A DNA stretch of 64,000 nt from Procambarus clarkii (GCF_040958095.1 NC_091219.1:24740702-24804701); one strand, 5' to 3'. Shown: positions 33,289 to 44,580, numbered from the stretch's first letter. Translations and numbers: made by a program. Notes: generated from the sequence alone by a model not told the origin.

Positions 33289-36200
33289 AAAAGTATAATA
33301 AATGACTTTAAATGTAGCCTAAGTACTGTTACCTAAGTACTAGAAATTATATTCAATTAAATGAACTTGTATGATAACTTAAAAAATAACTAAGCAAGCA
33401 ATTGTTAACTTAATTTATATATTCAAGTATATATACAATGTATTTATATTCAATTTATTTGAATAGGTAAAGTCAGCTTGACTGAATCTCTTCCAATACC
33501 ACGGACACTTATGAGATTTTATTTTATTTATGAGATTTTTTATTTTTATTTACTTATTGCAGTTGAATCTTTTCTGACATAATGGACACTCATGAGGACT
33601 AGTGCTTGGATAAAGATTCACAGCTACACTACAATTTTAATAAACTTACTGAGATATGAGGCGTAGCCTCGCTTTATAACCGACAGACAGATTTATAGAA
33701 TATTAAAGTCACACAAGCATACAATTGGCCAATTATATACACTAGTAACATGCAATATACTTATCTGAAAGTCGGTGTGCCTGTCTGACAAGTGTGCCAG
33801 ACTGATTAACTCTCTTGTCGCGAGTTTAGGCACGATATTTTATTTCACAGCGTTGCTGTATACTGTACTAGTAGCTTTGCTACTTTATTTTACTTTAACT
33901 GCGTTGCAGAAGAATGATAGTTGATGGTGAAGGTGGAGCAAAGTCACTGTGTGCTCCGCTCTACACTTATAGATATAAATGTTCTAGGGATTTTCCTTGC
34001 AAATACAGTATTGTCCAGGTACTCCCCCAGTTCTAGAGAATATTCACTGGTGATAAAGATAACTAGATAAGGTGTCCTAAGCCAAATAATGTTCGCTAAG
34101 GATCCTTCACTGTTTTGTCAACAAACGCCAAGTGCCCCGGGGTGTGTTGGGCACTTCTCTCCCAGCCATGCTCCCTGAGTACGGTAGCCTTCTATGAATA
34201 TTGATTGATTATTTTTACAGTCTAGACTTATGATTGAGATAAGATGTGATTATAATATAATTAGATATAGGATATAAAGATTATAAGTAGTACTTGATTG
34301 TACCACCGATTCTTATTAAGGATTCGATTTTATCCCTACCGGATATTGAATCAATGTTCCAATAGTTTTTTAATTAACAAATCCTTCTAGAAGCTTCTGG
34401 ATCCTTGAGAGATCATGCACAAAGCCACGTAGGCATCAATAGGGCCCTGTAGCGTACGTGATCATAGTGACATTGTCATCTAGGATCAAGTTGTATAATG
34501 AATTTATAATGATTCGGATTTGATTTTGATATGACTTGATATGATTTTGATATGATATAGATATGATACAGATATAATATAGAAATTATACATTTCTTAG
34601 ATGATTATTAGATATGGTGGGTAAAAATTTCCCACAGGCACCTCGGAACAGGCAATGGTAAGTGTTGTAAGACAATATGTAAACCTTCAATAAGTGACGG
34701 TTTACGTCTAGTCACCAGACCAACAACTCTGGAGCATTTTTGTGAACGTAAACCTGCGTTACACTGCCAGAACTGTCTTGTTCTGCTGACAGTCGCAGTC
34801 TTAATATTTAGTTTCTTCAAGAGCGGAAAAATTGTGCTCTGAAAGTACCCTGAATTAAGATACCTCTCACATGACTTATACATTTGCTCTTATTGTCAAC
34901 CTGAATTATATTTGGGACTTTTCTTTTTTCTGTGGTCAAGCTGCTGACGTTTCCTAGGCTTGCTGCATTATTTTTGGTAAAGTCCAAAAGTGCTGAGTCC
35001 AGTGCTCAGTCTCCTGGAACGAGGCAGAATCAACATTAATGATTCAAAGTTAGTTCTCGGTGGACTGTCGAGAACCTAATCCACCGACTGGTGGATAAGG
35101 TTGCCGTTAGTTGGACCTTGAATAAAGACCTTAAATAGCCCACGTGCATTTTAAATAACAGACTTATAAATAAAAATTAGGCCACTAGTGCAGCAGAAAG
35201 TCTAAATGAAACCACTCATTAAATATTCGATTATTTAGCCCGTTAGGGAAGATATACATTTAAAAAACAACAATCAAGACATGGAACATTTAAAAAGAGT
35301 TCTTTTCCATTGGTAATTTGGTCCATTATTGATAAAAAATATATATACACAGGTTCAAAATTCACGTTGAGCCACAACACTAAGCTTGCTGGGGGATGGT
35401 AGATGCGAGGAGACTCAACCCTGAGGACACAATAGCCAAGAGCAACGCCGTTCATTTCAACGATTAAACGTTGCCAAGATTGCCAACGTTACTCTTTGAT
35501 ACTGTACCCGCCGGGAAGCACATGTTGGCATGTATGCTTTGTTTTAATAATGTATACATGACTATATAAATATATACATATGTATATATGCTGCAAAACA
35601 CGTATATTTATCAACTCCATCCTCCTGTTTCTATACTAGTTTTTGTAACTATGTAGACCATCGGACTTTTGACGTAATGGACAAACAGAATTTGGTACTG
35701 TTTACATTAAGAGTCTTGGGGGGGGGGGGAATAATAGAAAGCTAAAAACCAAAATTAAATATTCTTAGGCTTAGTATAGTACAAGTGTTATGCTATATAT
35801 TAGGTCTCTGACCTAATATATAACACATGTTATATATTATATAACATATAATATAGCCCCGTGCATTAGGCCTAGGATGGTTAGGTTTTATTGGCAACAA
35901 ATACAAAACCTTTTCCTGTTTGTCGAAATTCAATAGTACCAAGTTCTATCAATTGTCTATTATATCGCTATATGTACCATAGTCCATATCGTTAATATAA
36001 ATACTATATAAACGGGGGGAAGGGCTGATATATACACTCAGAAGTGTACATGGCTTTTCGATGTTTCGTTTAGGCCTGAGCACAGCCCAGACCTAAATTG
36101 AAGTATACTTGTGGAGTTAATAACCCACCCGTGAAATGTTTTTTTTTAGGTCAATTGTAATATAATTTTGGACACACACACTCACACGTGGGATGAACGC

Positions 36201-36740
36201 CTTGGGTTGTGGGCAACCCGAGCAACAACTGTGACATGGTGAAGGTCACTGGGCAGCAGGTCAGAGGTCACTTGGAGCAACAGGGCAGCCTCAATTTTAA
36301 GCCCCTCTCTTATTCACAATTAACAACACTCACCTCTACACCATTTACTATGTACGGTGAAAACACGTAGATTCTAGAATTATGCATTTTTCGTTTTTTT
36401 TAGCAAATATGAATACAATTGTATTTTATCACTTTTGGCAACCTTCCCTCACAAGATTCTGTGAATCCTCTCCACAACGTAACAAATGCAGCTGTTTTTG
36501 CCAAACCCGACACGTATGACCTCTAAAACAATCCATTTACCCTATCAAGGCCGATGCATTTCAAAACATTTGATCTTACGGTCGCCTTATAATTTGTACT
36601 AAATCGTCGCATTCTTAACGAATTAGTCGATTCCGTTACAAATGCGACGCATCAAGTGGGAGGACAGGGTTGTCTGAGTGTGGGTAGAATCATCGTCGTT
36701 CTTCTGGGGGTCGAACGCCCACAGCCAAAGACATCAGCCT
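33289..36740. other. AT-rich sequence without recognisable genes
   Basis: I see no domain-bearing frame and no strong exon chain. It includes a palindromic ATATAACA stretch near 35800-35865 and G/C runs at about 35719 and 36016. Probably intergenic sequence downstream of the Dscam gene. Confidence 0.4.
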
Positions 36741-36927
36741 TTAAGTCTTCGTCTCAAGGAAGAACGTGAACTTCTTAATCTTGGGTACAATGTCTTCGGT
36801 TCCCTTCTCCTGCTGAGTCGCTCTTCTGGCACCACTGGCGGCTCTGGTGTGGTGTTCACACAGGCTGTTCATTGTTCTTCTTATAGGCCTCGATCTTGCT
36901 GTTGTCGAACAGTGGCTGATGACCAGT
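36741..36927 (-). CDS. Possible further 3' exon of the Dscam-family gene
   Basis: On the - strand a good acceptor (TTTCCCATCACAG) precedes sequence that in phase 2 stays open to TAA at 36741 and in phase 0 reads TGHQPLFDNSKIEAYKKNNE then QPV stop. Phase 2 would fit a donor at 37953, but the phase 0 peptide looks more like protein. Weak evidence; shown so that the tail end can be tested. Confidence 0.2.
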
Positions 36928-37558
36928 CTGTGATGGGAAAGGTTACTTCATTAAGTCGATATGATGTCACATAATTATACACCTTTATAATCGTATATGA
37001 AGCTTTAAAAAAACATAAGGACAAATGGAACTTGTATAAAAAAAAAAATGCGAATGCGTAAAGATTGTTCTCATGAGCGGATACTTTGTGGATACCTGGA
37101 GGGAGAGAAGTACCCATAGTAGCAGCCACCTTGCCCAGGGTCAGATCTCCACGCTGCCTTCCCCACGCTGCCATCACCATGCTGTTGTCTCCACGCTGCC
37201 ATCACCCAGCTGCCACTCCCACTCTGCCGATGCTACACGTCTCGTGCCATTCTACTGCCTCACACCTGCCTGTTAAGTCAACAACACATAAGCATTATCA
37301 AGACGGCTGGCAACGAGATCCTACAAACGTCTACAAATTATAAACTTAATACGACTCCGATTCTCAAATTTGAAGATGAAGCAAAGTGTGTTGAGCACAA
37401 GACACCAGGTGATGGTGAGGAACCATCACCTCATTATGGCTTTGTCCGTTCTCTCAGTTCAGCTTTTATCATCACCTAATATGTTATGACACGAGCTGAC
37501 CGACAGACCGACCACACAGTAAATTAGCATCAACCCTTTGTAACCAGGATATAGCTTC

Positions 37559-37745
37559 CAATCACGTTGACTAGACGGTAGAGCGACGGTCTCGCTTCAT
37601 GCAGGTCGGCGTTCAATCTCCGACCGTTCAAGTGGTTGGGCACCATTCCTTCTCCCCGTCCCATTCCAAATCCTTATCCTGACCCCCCTTCCAAGTGCTA
37701 TAAAATCGTAATGGCTTGGCGTTATTCCCTGATAATAATAATAAT
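37559..37745 (+). mobile_element. tRNA-derived SINE
   Basis: GTTGACTAGACGGTAGAGCG is an A-box region and GGCGTTCAATCTCC a B-box region, followed by the CCATTCCTTCTCCCCGTCCC body and a (TAA)n tail at about 37728-37742. It is a retroposon, not a functional tRNA gene, because the acceptor stem does not close. Confidence 0.6.
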
Positions 37746-37915
37746 TGCTCTCCTGGAGAGTCAGGTGTTTATTACTGGACCTTCAAGGACTATATACGCA
37801 GTTTTAAATACGGGTGGAAGTACCCAGGAGTTACAGCCCCGCTCCTGTGCCAGGTAAGTCCACTACGGGCTCACTATAGCCCGTGCTACTTGGAAGTAGC
37901 TACTTGGCTACTTCC
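37746..37915 (+). repeat. Dispersed decapod repeat
   Basis: Contains ACCTTCAAGGACTATATACG...CCGCTCCTGTGCCAGGTAAG and CACTACGGGCTCACTATAGC then CCGTGCTACTTGG, words I associate with a decapod repeat. On the - strand it also offers AATAAA (37768-37773), a possible poly(A) signal for the Dscam-family transcript. Confidence 0.5.
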
Positions 37916-37953
37916 GAGTAGCTGAATCTAAAACAACTAGTGGAAAGCGTCAC

Positions 37954-37978
37954 CTGGTGTAACATGAGGGTTGAAGGG

Positions 37979-38010
<32 letters not shown>

Positions 38011-38362
38011 GGTTGCTGGTAATGCTGTTCCTGGTGGAGGTGGTATGGCTGCGGCTGCTTTTTTCTCTTGGGCTGTTGATAGTGTTGTTGCTCCTCCTGT
38101 TGCTCCTGATGCTGCAAGTAGACCTTCTGTTGCTTTTTCTGTAGTTTCTGTTGAGGCTGCTGGTAATGCTGTTGATAGGAAGGTTGCTGCTCTTGATGCT
38201 GTTGGTAAGGGTTCACTTGCTGATTCTGGTAGTGTTGGTGCTGCAGAGGCTGCTGGTAATGCTGTTGACCATTTTGCTGCTGCTGCTGCTGCTCCTCCGG
38301 CTGCTTGAGGTGCTGGGACTGGAGCCGCCGCGTCTTAGGGGAAGCGAACGTTGCGGGGGATC
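37954..38362 (-). CDS. Dscam: Dscam cytoplasmic tail exon, glutamine-rich
   Basis: Acceptor CCGCCAG at 38363-38369, phase 1, matching the previous exon. It reads SPATFASPKTRR then a roughly 110-residue Gln/Tyr/His/Pro-rich stretch with two polyQ runs (CAG repeats at about 37980-38010 and 38276-38295) and recurrent HYQQP words. It either ends in frame at TGA 37950-37952 just after SCYTR, or splices at AG|GTGACG (37953). Such an expanded Q-rich tail is unusual for Dscam, so the assignment rests on phase and position. On the + strand the same DNA gives an Ala/Leu-rich shadow frame. Confidence 0.5.
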
Positions 38363-38519
38363 CTGGCGGACCAACGCCAGCACAGTGTTGGGAAAGCAAT
38401 GTCCAGTTAGTACAGTCTCATGGAGGATTGACGGCACGCGTGTAGATTATTGCTTTGGAAATAAACTAGCAATACAATAACATCTTTCAACGCTTTCCCC
38501 TGCACCATTCCTCATTATA

Positions 38520-38693
<174 letters not shown>

Positions 38694-38829
38694 TCTTCGT
38701 CCAAGGTAACGTGGACTACTATTAATGAGAGTACAAATTTGACTACAAAAATACAGTGAAACGTTTAAAGTTAGGAGCTAATTTACATGGAATATTATCA
38801 GTAACGTTAGAAGTAGTGAGAAATTCCAC

Positions 38830-39190
38830 TGGGACTACAGGTGGACGTGAACCTGCGACCCGGGCATTGTTAAGCCATGTACTCTACCACTAGACCACCA
38901 AGACTTTTGAAAGTCATACAACCTGATTCCTACTGAAATCACAGGAAATCTGAAGGCTCCTACTGAAGCCAGTCCAAGGTTTTTCACCCGAGTGCTTGTG
39001 GGTCATATGTAAAAAGTTAGACTGCCTTCAGTAGGGCCTGCCAGACTTCCTGTGATTTCAGTAGAAATCCGGTTCTATAACTTTCACAAGTCTTGGTGGT
39101 CTAGTGGTAGGGTATGCGGCTTGGCAATGTCAGGGTCGCTGGTTCGCGCCCTCCTGTAGTCCCAGTGGATTTTCTCATTGATACACATCA
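38830..39190. mobile_element. Two tRNA-derived SINEs head to head
   Basis: 38830-38997 (-) and 39000-39190 (+) are inverted copies sharing GTCTTGGTGGTCTAGTGGTA (A box), GGTTCRCG (B box), CCCAGTGG and the distal CTTCAGTAGG...TGATTTCAGTAG words. Their distal ends meet at about 38998. They lie in the Dscam intron 39676-38363 and would form a roughly 160-bp stem in the pre-mRNA. Confidence 0.65.
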
Positions 39191-39676
39191 CGTTAATATG
39201 ACTTGTGTGATTAAAAGAACTATTTTTATGCTTCAGCACAATAAATTGTCATCAACACTTCATGACAAAAAATTGATAATATTGAAAATGACAGCAGTGA
39301 CGCAGCTGAAAGTTAACTGATGTATCGGAGGTAAACTGCAGTCAAACGGTGTGAATAGAGTCTATGACAAGTTTAAGAACTATATGGCAATTGTGTGATA
39401 TCAGGACAATGTGATAGAGTGTGTGATGACAATGTGATAGACTTATACAATGTGTTACATTGTGTAATTCTGATGTGTAGCTGCTATATTATCATGTTTT
39501 GATGACGGCTGGGAATAGTGCATGACTTGTGACAGCTAATGACACGCTGTTGATGGGGGTTGAGAGTTGTGCATGACATGACAACTGTATGACATCATGA
39601 TTATAGTCTAAAGTGCCTACAGTTATGACAGCTGAGTGACATGTTGATGACGGTTGGGAGAGAGTAACAAACCTAC

Positions 39677-39821
39677 TGGTCCTGAGGTGTCTGGGGGGGC
39701 GGCGGTGATTGGGGGGCGGGTGGGGGAGATCGTCATGAGGGGTCATCACCCCCCCGTAGTGTTCGGCCCGACACGTCTCGTACGGCACCCCGACCCCCGA
39801 ACTCCGACTCTCCACCTCGCT
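39677..39821 (-). CDS. Dscam: Dscam cytoplasmic tail exon
   Basis: Phase 0 start after TGTTTACAG, 145 bases, donor A|GTAGGT leaving phase 1. It reads SEVESRSSGVGVPYETCRAE then a His/Pro/Arg-rich part (HPPPNHRRPPRHLR). The VPYETC tyrosine could be a phosphorylation site. Conservation with other Dscam tails is not obvious, but junction phases fit on both sides. Confidence 0.6.
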
Positions 39822-40149
39822 CTGTAAACATTCAACAGCATCATCTAAACAAGCCATCAATGGACTGTCTCTTTATCAGCTGATACATCAACATTTACAA
39901 ACAACGACAGCAATTGGGCAACATTGATGGCCACACAACAATCACAGAACTCTATTCACTACATTATGCCATTATATTATTATATTCATCAACACATTAT
40001 AAAACAAAGGTCACAGAAACGCAACAACATTCACAGCCAGGCATCAGTATTCACAAGACACCCTACCAATTAAAACAAAAAATTACAGTAAGATATCAAT
40101 ATATCACTTGACAAGGTAAGTAAGCTGATTAATATCAAACTTCCTAAAT

Positions 40150-40189
40150 TAAGAGTGAGGAGCCTGGAAATCCAGGCTCCTCACTCTTA
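40150..40189. repeat. Perfect 40-bp palindrome
   Basis: 40150-40168 and 40171-40189 are exact inverses (TAAGAGTGAGGAGCCTGGA) separated by AA, in the intron between tail exons 40769 and 39821. Confidence 0.9.
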
Positions 40190-40768
40190 CTTGGTCAACC
40201 TTAACTAAGGAAAAGGAGGAATATGATTGACAAGATGAGATGAACTTATCTCATTTCCTTCCTGGCATCACATGTTAAAGAGAGAACTTTTGTAGCTTAT
40301 AAGCTGTTAAGCTGGAAGGTGAGGGGGCTAGCTGGTGGGCCAAAAGTAACAAGTTTGAAAAGGGACATATAGTCTGGTAGACCATAACATAACAAGGTGA
40401 CGCCCCCGTTGCCCATAGAGGTCACTGAGCGACAGTAGACGTCACCGCATCAGTCTGTGGCTTACAGTCGTCACCAGAAACATTATAAAGCTGATGATAG
40501 CCAGCACCGCCCAGTAGGACATTGTTGTCAATAATAATCTGGCGCTGGAAAACACCTTGGCGTCCATCTCACCCCTTCACTCCCCGTGTGCCGTCGTCAC
40601 TATGGTAGGAGCATCAACACCTTACTTACTAGGCCAGGGAAGACTAGGTATTACATGCATAGGAGTTAGATACGCCATAGAGAAGTAGATTAGCGTAAGC
40701 GAGGGAGCCTGGTAGATCATAACTTAATGAGTCAGGAGGCTGAGGGAGGCAGTGAAGCCCAAACTTAC

Positions 40769-40959
40769 TAAGTTAGGGGAATCAACGTCATGAAGGGAAG
40801 GCGCCTGGTATACAAGGGCGGTGAAAGCCTTCTGGCCGCGAGGTTGTGGGTGGAGGGCGTGTGTGGGCGGTGAGGGCGGGGCAGGAGGTGGAGGGCTGCC
40901 CCCGCCCATCTGGAAGGTCGCTGTGGCGTAAGGGTAGAGGTCCTCCTCGCTGTACTCTC
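40769..40959 (-). CDS. Dscam: Dscam cytoplasmic tail exon with PYAT motif
   Basis: Acceptor TCCTCCTGCAG, phase 1, 191 bases, donor TTA|GTAAGT, phase 0. It reads EYSEEDLYPYATATFQ, which contains the acidic-Tyr-Pro-Tyr-Ala-Thr block conserved in Dscam tails. A proline-rich segment (SPPPPAPPSPPTHALHPQP) of the kind bound by SH3 adaptors follows, then KAFTALVYQAPSLHDVDSPN. In flies the Dscam tail recruits Dock/Pak through such sites; here that is inference. Confidence 0.85.
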
Positions 40960-41543
40960 CTGCAGGAGGAACCAAGACACACTGTCAGGGGGGGGGGGCA
41001 GTGCTAACACTGGGAAAATGTCAGGATTTAGTCCAAATCAGGTAGGATACCAGGATATAAGGTAACGCAGGTAGGATACCAGGATTTAAGGTAACGAGGA
41101 TAATAGTGTTAGAACCACGTAGGATATGTGGGTCAAGGCAATCCCCGGTAGGATTCCAGGGTCAGGATCACCCCTCAGGTGATGCATAGTCAACAGCCCA
41201 GTTTTAGAATAAAAATTTTAAAGATCTTGGATAAGATCAATTTAAAACTCGTAATTGGAATGGATTAGTCAAATATGGACTAGCGAGTTAACAATGCGAA
41301 CTCTTGGCACCAGAAATGTTCAAGAAATAATGGTAATTGGGGTTTTGAGTAAAAGATTAAAACTCGTCTGAAGACAAGAAGCAGGCGTCTGTGGTTACTT
41401 AAAGTCAAGAGGGACAGGTTTTGTGTGCTTGAAGGCAAGAAGCAGCAGTTTACAAGAGGCGTGACAGCAAGACTCAGCTGCTTGTGGAAGAGAGGAGAAC
41501 ACGTGTAAACATCCACATAATGACGCAAGAACAGCAAGAGTAC

Positions 41544-41714
41544 CGGTGTTGTCCCTGAGGTCCTGCTGCTGCTGCTGCTGCTGGGGAGGCGTCGGTGCCG
41601 GCCTCCTGACGGTCGTGTACACGTCGTCCCTCGCCTGCATAGCCGACGCCTTCTCCTCGCCCGCGTCCGTCGCTGCCTCAGGAACCTCCTTCTGCGACAG
41701 TGTGCTGGCGGGAC
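41544..41714 (-). CDS. Dscam: Dscam juxtamembrane cytoplasmic exon
   Basis: Acceptor TACGACCAG, phase 1 (completing an Arg codon with the TM exon), 171 bases, donor G|GTACTC, phase 1. It reads PASTLSQKEVPEAATDAGEE, then QARDDVYTTVRRPAPTPP, a seven-Gln run encoded by CAG, and DLRDNT. DDVYTTV is a plausible tyrosine signalling site near the membrane. Confidence 0.8.
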
Positions 41715-42234
41715 CTGGTCGTACAGCAATATATTAACACACTGCTTTTCCATTATCTTCTTCAATACAAAATTGTCAATATATTCCAGTTTTCTCACAA
41801 CTGTTATTCTTATTTTATATATCAACAAAGGTAATGATGACATACAATATGCGATTAAATAACATTACACAAAAAAATCACATTGATGTATCAATGAGAA
41901 AATCAGTAAGAGCCACAAGGAGGAGTTGAATCTATGCTCTTTGTGTTCCAGAACAAACGCCTTAGATGGTAAAAAAAATGCAACCTGGGATTTAACTGAA
42001 TCATTTATTAAGGTTTCTGAGGCTTCCACTGAAGCCTAATGAGGGTTTAACACACTCACCCCCCCCCCCCCACCCATGCACTCTGGGGCTTTGCAGTCTA
42101 GAAATTCTACCTCCAACGCTTCCAATGCACAAAGAAAATTGTACATATATAAATTTGTGGAATATATTAGTGATTGAGGGAAATGTATGCACTCGATGGC
42201 GAGGGCCTCTACTCGGACCTCTTAGTAGTAACCA

Positions 42235-42485
42235 TCATAGATTGGTTAGTACCAAGAGATTGGTTAGTACCAAGAGATTGGTTAGTACCAAGAGATTGGT
42301 TAGTACCAAGAGATTGGTTAGTACCAAGAAATTGGTTAGTACCAAGAAATTGGTTAGTGCCAAGAGATTGGTTAGTACCAAGAGATTGGTTAGTACCAAG
42401 AGATTGGTTAGTACCAAGAAATTGGTTAGTACCAAGAAATTGGTTAGTGCCAAGAGATTGGTTAGTACCAAGAAATTGGTTATTA
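42235..42485. repeat. 18-bp minisatellite carrying TACTAAC
   Basis: About 14 copies of GATTGGTTAGTACCAAGA (variants GAAATT, GTGCC). In the Dscam sense direction each reads ...TTGGTACTAACCAAT, containing the consensus branchpoint TACTAAC in most units. It begins about 35 bases into the intron after the TM exon. All frames stay open because 18 is a multiple of three. Confidence 0.95.
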
Positions 42486-42519
42486 CTAAACAAAAATGGG
42501 GCCAGAAGAGGATACTGAC

Positions 42520-42672
42520 GCTTCCTGAGGCAGACGCAGACGGTGGTGAGGGTGAGGAGGAGCGCCAGACCCGACACGGCTCCCGGCACCACCACCCGCG
42601 GGTCCCGCCACACCGGACCGCTGGAGGCCTGGCTGCCCCACACGCCCCCGCCCGCGCCCGCACCCGCGCCTC
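42520..42672 (-). CDS. Dscam: Dscam transmembrane exon
   Basis: After a long pyrimidine tract (CTCTCCCCCCCCCAG) in phase 1, the exon codes a Gly/Ala-rich linker (GGAGAGAGGGVWGSQASS), then RDPRVVVPGAVSGLALLLTL TTVCVCL (one hydrophobic helix of about 23 residues, here split by a space) and the basic stop-transfer LRKR. The donor AAGC|GTCAGT at 42519 leaves phase 1, matching the next exon; a nearby GTATCC site would not. Only one TM exon is found, whereas fly Dscam1 has two alternatives. Confidence 0.85.
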
Positions 42673-42780
42673 CTGGGGGGGGGAGAGGGAGCCGTGTAGG
42701 ACGCTGACTGCTGCTGGACACTCATGCTGGCGTAACTATTAACAGTTGCGTGTTAATGGGTGTGGTGAGAGTGGGCGTAC

Positions 42781-42927
42781 CTGTGTGGGCGTAGGCGGGC
42801 GTGGTGACGGTGTACTGGGCGGGCGTGGCTCCAGCAGAGTTGTGGGCGGTGACTCTCAGCTGGTAACGGCCGCCCGCCTCCAGGCCGCCCACAGCGAAGG
42901 TTCGGCTGGGCGGCACCTCACTCCCCA
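42781..42927 (-). CDS. Dscam: Dscam FN3 domain 6, second half
   Basis: Acceptor TTTCCGGCAG, phase 1, 147 bases, donor G|GTACGC. It reads VGSEVPPSRTFAVGGLEAGG, then the F-G strand signature YQLRVTAHNSAGATPAQYTV and TTPAYAHT leading to the membrane linker. The YxLRVTAHNSAG block is typical of the last Dscam FN3 domain. Confidence 0.88.
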
Positions 42928-43197
42928 CTGCCGGAAACACCAGTGTAAACATTATACATTGTTTACATTGGCATTGTTTACATTGGCTTCATCAATTACA
43001 TTGATAACCCCAAGGTAAACACGAGTTTACATTGGGTATATTCTAAGTTTACGTTGAGTTTATACAGGGTTTACATTGAGCTTATACAGGGTTTACACAG
43101 AATTGCATTAGCAAATTTCTTCACGAAAAATGTTCAAGAATTGACTTCAAGTAAGTAATTATCAAACCGGGACTCGCCTGTGGGGGCCAGGAGCGTC

Positions 43198-43260
43198 TCA
43201 CCTGTGGTCCAGGAGCCTCACCCGGGGTCCAGGAGCCTCACCTGTGGTCCAGTGGGCGGT
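43198..43260. repeat. 20-bp triplicate across a splice donor
   Basis: CCTGTGGTCCAGGAGCCTCA-type units begin at 43201, 43221 and 43241. In the sense direction each is TGGACCACAG|GTGAGGCTCC or a variant, so the real donor of the FN6 first exon is followed by two near copies. Confidence 0.85.
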
Positions 43261-43436
43261 GATGTCCCGGCGGTACTGGACGCTGAAGTGGGTGATGGGG
43301 CAGCCGCCGTCGCCCCACTGGGCCAGGTACAGCGTCGCCTGCGAGCTGTTGGTCGTCACGAACTGGAACTGTGGCGGCGCCTCTGGAGGACGACCTTTGG
43401 TGCGGGCCGCTTCCGTCGACGACACCGAACTCGTGC
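43242..43436 (-). CDS. Dscam: Dscam FN3 domain 6, first half
   Basis: Acceptor GGTCGTCTACAG, phase 1, 195 bases, donor ACAG|GTGAGG, phase 1. It contains the linker TSSVSSTEAARTKGRPPEAP, then FVTTNSSQATLYLAQWGDGG and CPITHFSVQYRRDITAHW. The W-x-D-G-G-C-P-I block with its single Cys is diagnostic of Dscam FN3 domain 6. Two decoy copies of the donor follow in the intron. Confidence 0.9.
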
Positions 43437-44049
43437 CTGTAGACGACCGTATACCCGTCCATAACCCGTCTACCACCATATACCTGTCTACCACTATACA
43501 CTCTGCCATAACTCGTCTATCATATACCCATCCATAACCCCTCAATCACCATTTACCCGTTTAATGACAGGTATCTAACAGCCCGTCCTCCTAAACAAAG
43601 CAACTTGTCCTCAGACCACGTCCATTCCATCCAGCGGTCGACCCCAAAAACGCATTCACCAATTTTAACATTATGTTCATTCAAAACAGGAACTTTCTCA
43701 AATATAAATAAATAATGTTATATATTAGTATATTATTCATATTTATCCCGCGTTTCGGTTAGGTTAGGTGTTTAGGATCTGTTGGTGATTATTTGTATTT
43801 GTAGTACGTTGATGAAGCATTTACAGCGTTGTGGTTCGAAAGAGTCGTCAGCGAAGCACTTGTTCCGGAAGTGTTCGGACATCAACAGTTGTGAGTCGTG
43901 TGTAAACCGTTTTTCATTCATAAACAGGGGGTTTGGCGGGTGCATGGAATGGACTTTGGGACTTTGTTTATGAGGACTGGCTGAAGAACAAAAGGTCGTG
44001 GGGGGGGCGAAGAGAGGGGGGGGGAAACGAGAGCTAGAGAGTGGGGAGG

Positions 44050-44150
44050 GTTAGAAGAGCCCATGGCAAGAAGAGGTCAAGGGGAAGAAGAGGTCGAGGG
44101 GAAGAAGAGGTCGAGGGGAAGAAGAGGTCGAGGGGAAGAAGAGAGGGGCA
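44050..44150. repeat. 17-bp minisatellite, about five copies
   Basis: GAAGAAGAGGTCGAGGG repeated directly after the FN5 second-half donor. The donor itself is not included. Confidence 0.85.
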
Positions 44151-44164
44151 GGTGGTGTACTGAC

Positions 44165-44283
44165 CAATGTGGTTGTGGGCAGTGAGGTAGAAGTGGTGTA
44201 GCGTCCCACAGCGGAGATCTCTGGCTGTGTAGGACCGCTGCTCCCCGTCCACCGCTGCTCGAACCCACTCCCCGCCAGCAGAC
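44165..44283 (-). CDS. Dscam: Dscam FN3 domain 5, second half
   Basis: Acceptor TACCGGACAG, phase 2, 119 bases, donor ATTG|GTCAGT, phase 1. It reads SAGGEWVRAAVDGEQRSYTA then RDLRCGTLHHFYLTAHNHI. The L-x-C-G-T-x-Y/H-x-x-Y-x-T-A-x-N block is characteristic of Dscam FN3 domain 5. Confidence 0.9.
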
Positions 44284-44309
44284 CTGTCCGGTACACACAC
44301 ACGTTAAAC

Positions 44310-44580
44310 CCTCTGCTGACACTATGATGGCTTTACTGACACAATGCTGGCACTGTGATGGCCTTACTGACACTATGATGGCCTTACTGACACAATGCTG
44401 GCACTGTGATGGCCTTACTGACACTATGCTGACACTATGATGGCTTTACTGACACAATGCTGGCACTGTGATGGCCTTACTGACACTATGCTGACACTAT
44501 GATGGCTTTACTGACACTATGCTGACACTATGATGGCCTTACTGACACTATGCTGCCACTGTACTGGCACTCAGGATTAT
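44310..44580. repeat. Imperfect tandem repeat TGACACTATGATGGCCTTAC
   Basis: Mixed 15-50 bp units of ACTGACACTATG, CTGACACAATGCTGGCACTG and ATGGCCTTACTGACAC in the FN5 intron. Confidence 0.85.

Noticed and set aside
34608-34883. 91-codon - strand ORF in the AT-rich gap
   Set aside because: No domain, no splice context and no neighbour; length is within chance expectation.
37940-38308. Ala-rich + strand ORF
   Set aside because: Antisense of CAG-rich DNA; the - strand frame fits the exon chain by phase, the + strand one has no context.
42125-42742. 205-codon + strand ORF with LVSTKR repeats
   Set aside because: Antisense reading of the 18-bp array joined to the antisense of the Dscam TM exon.
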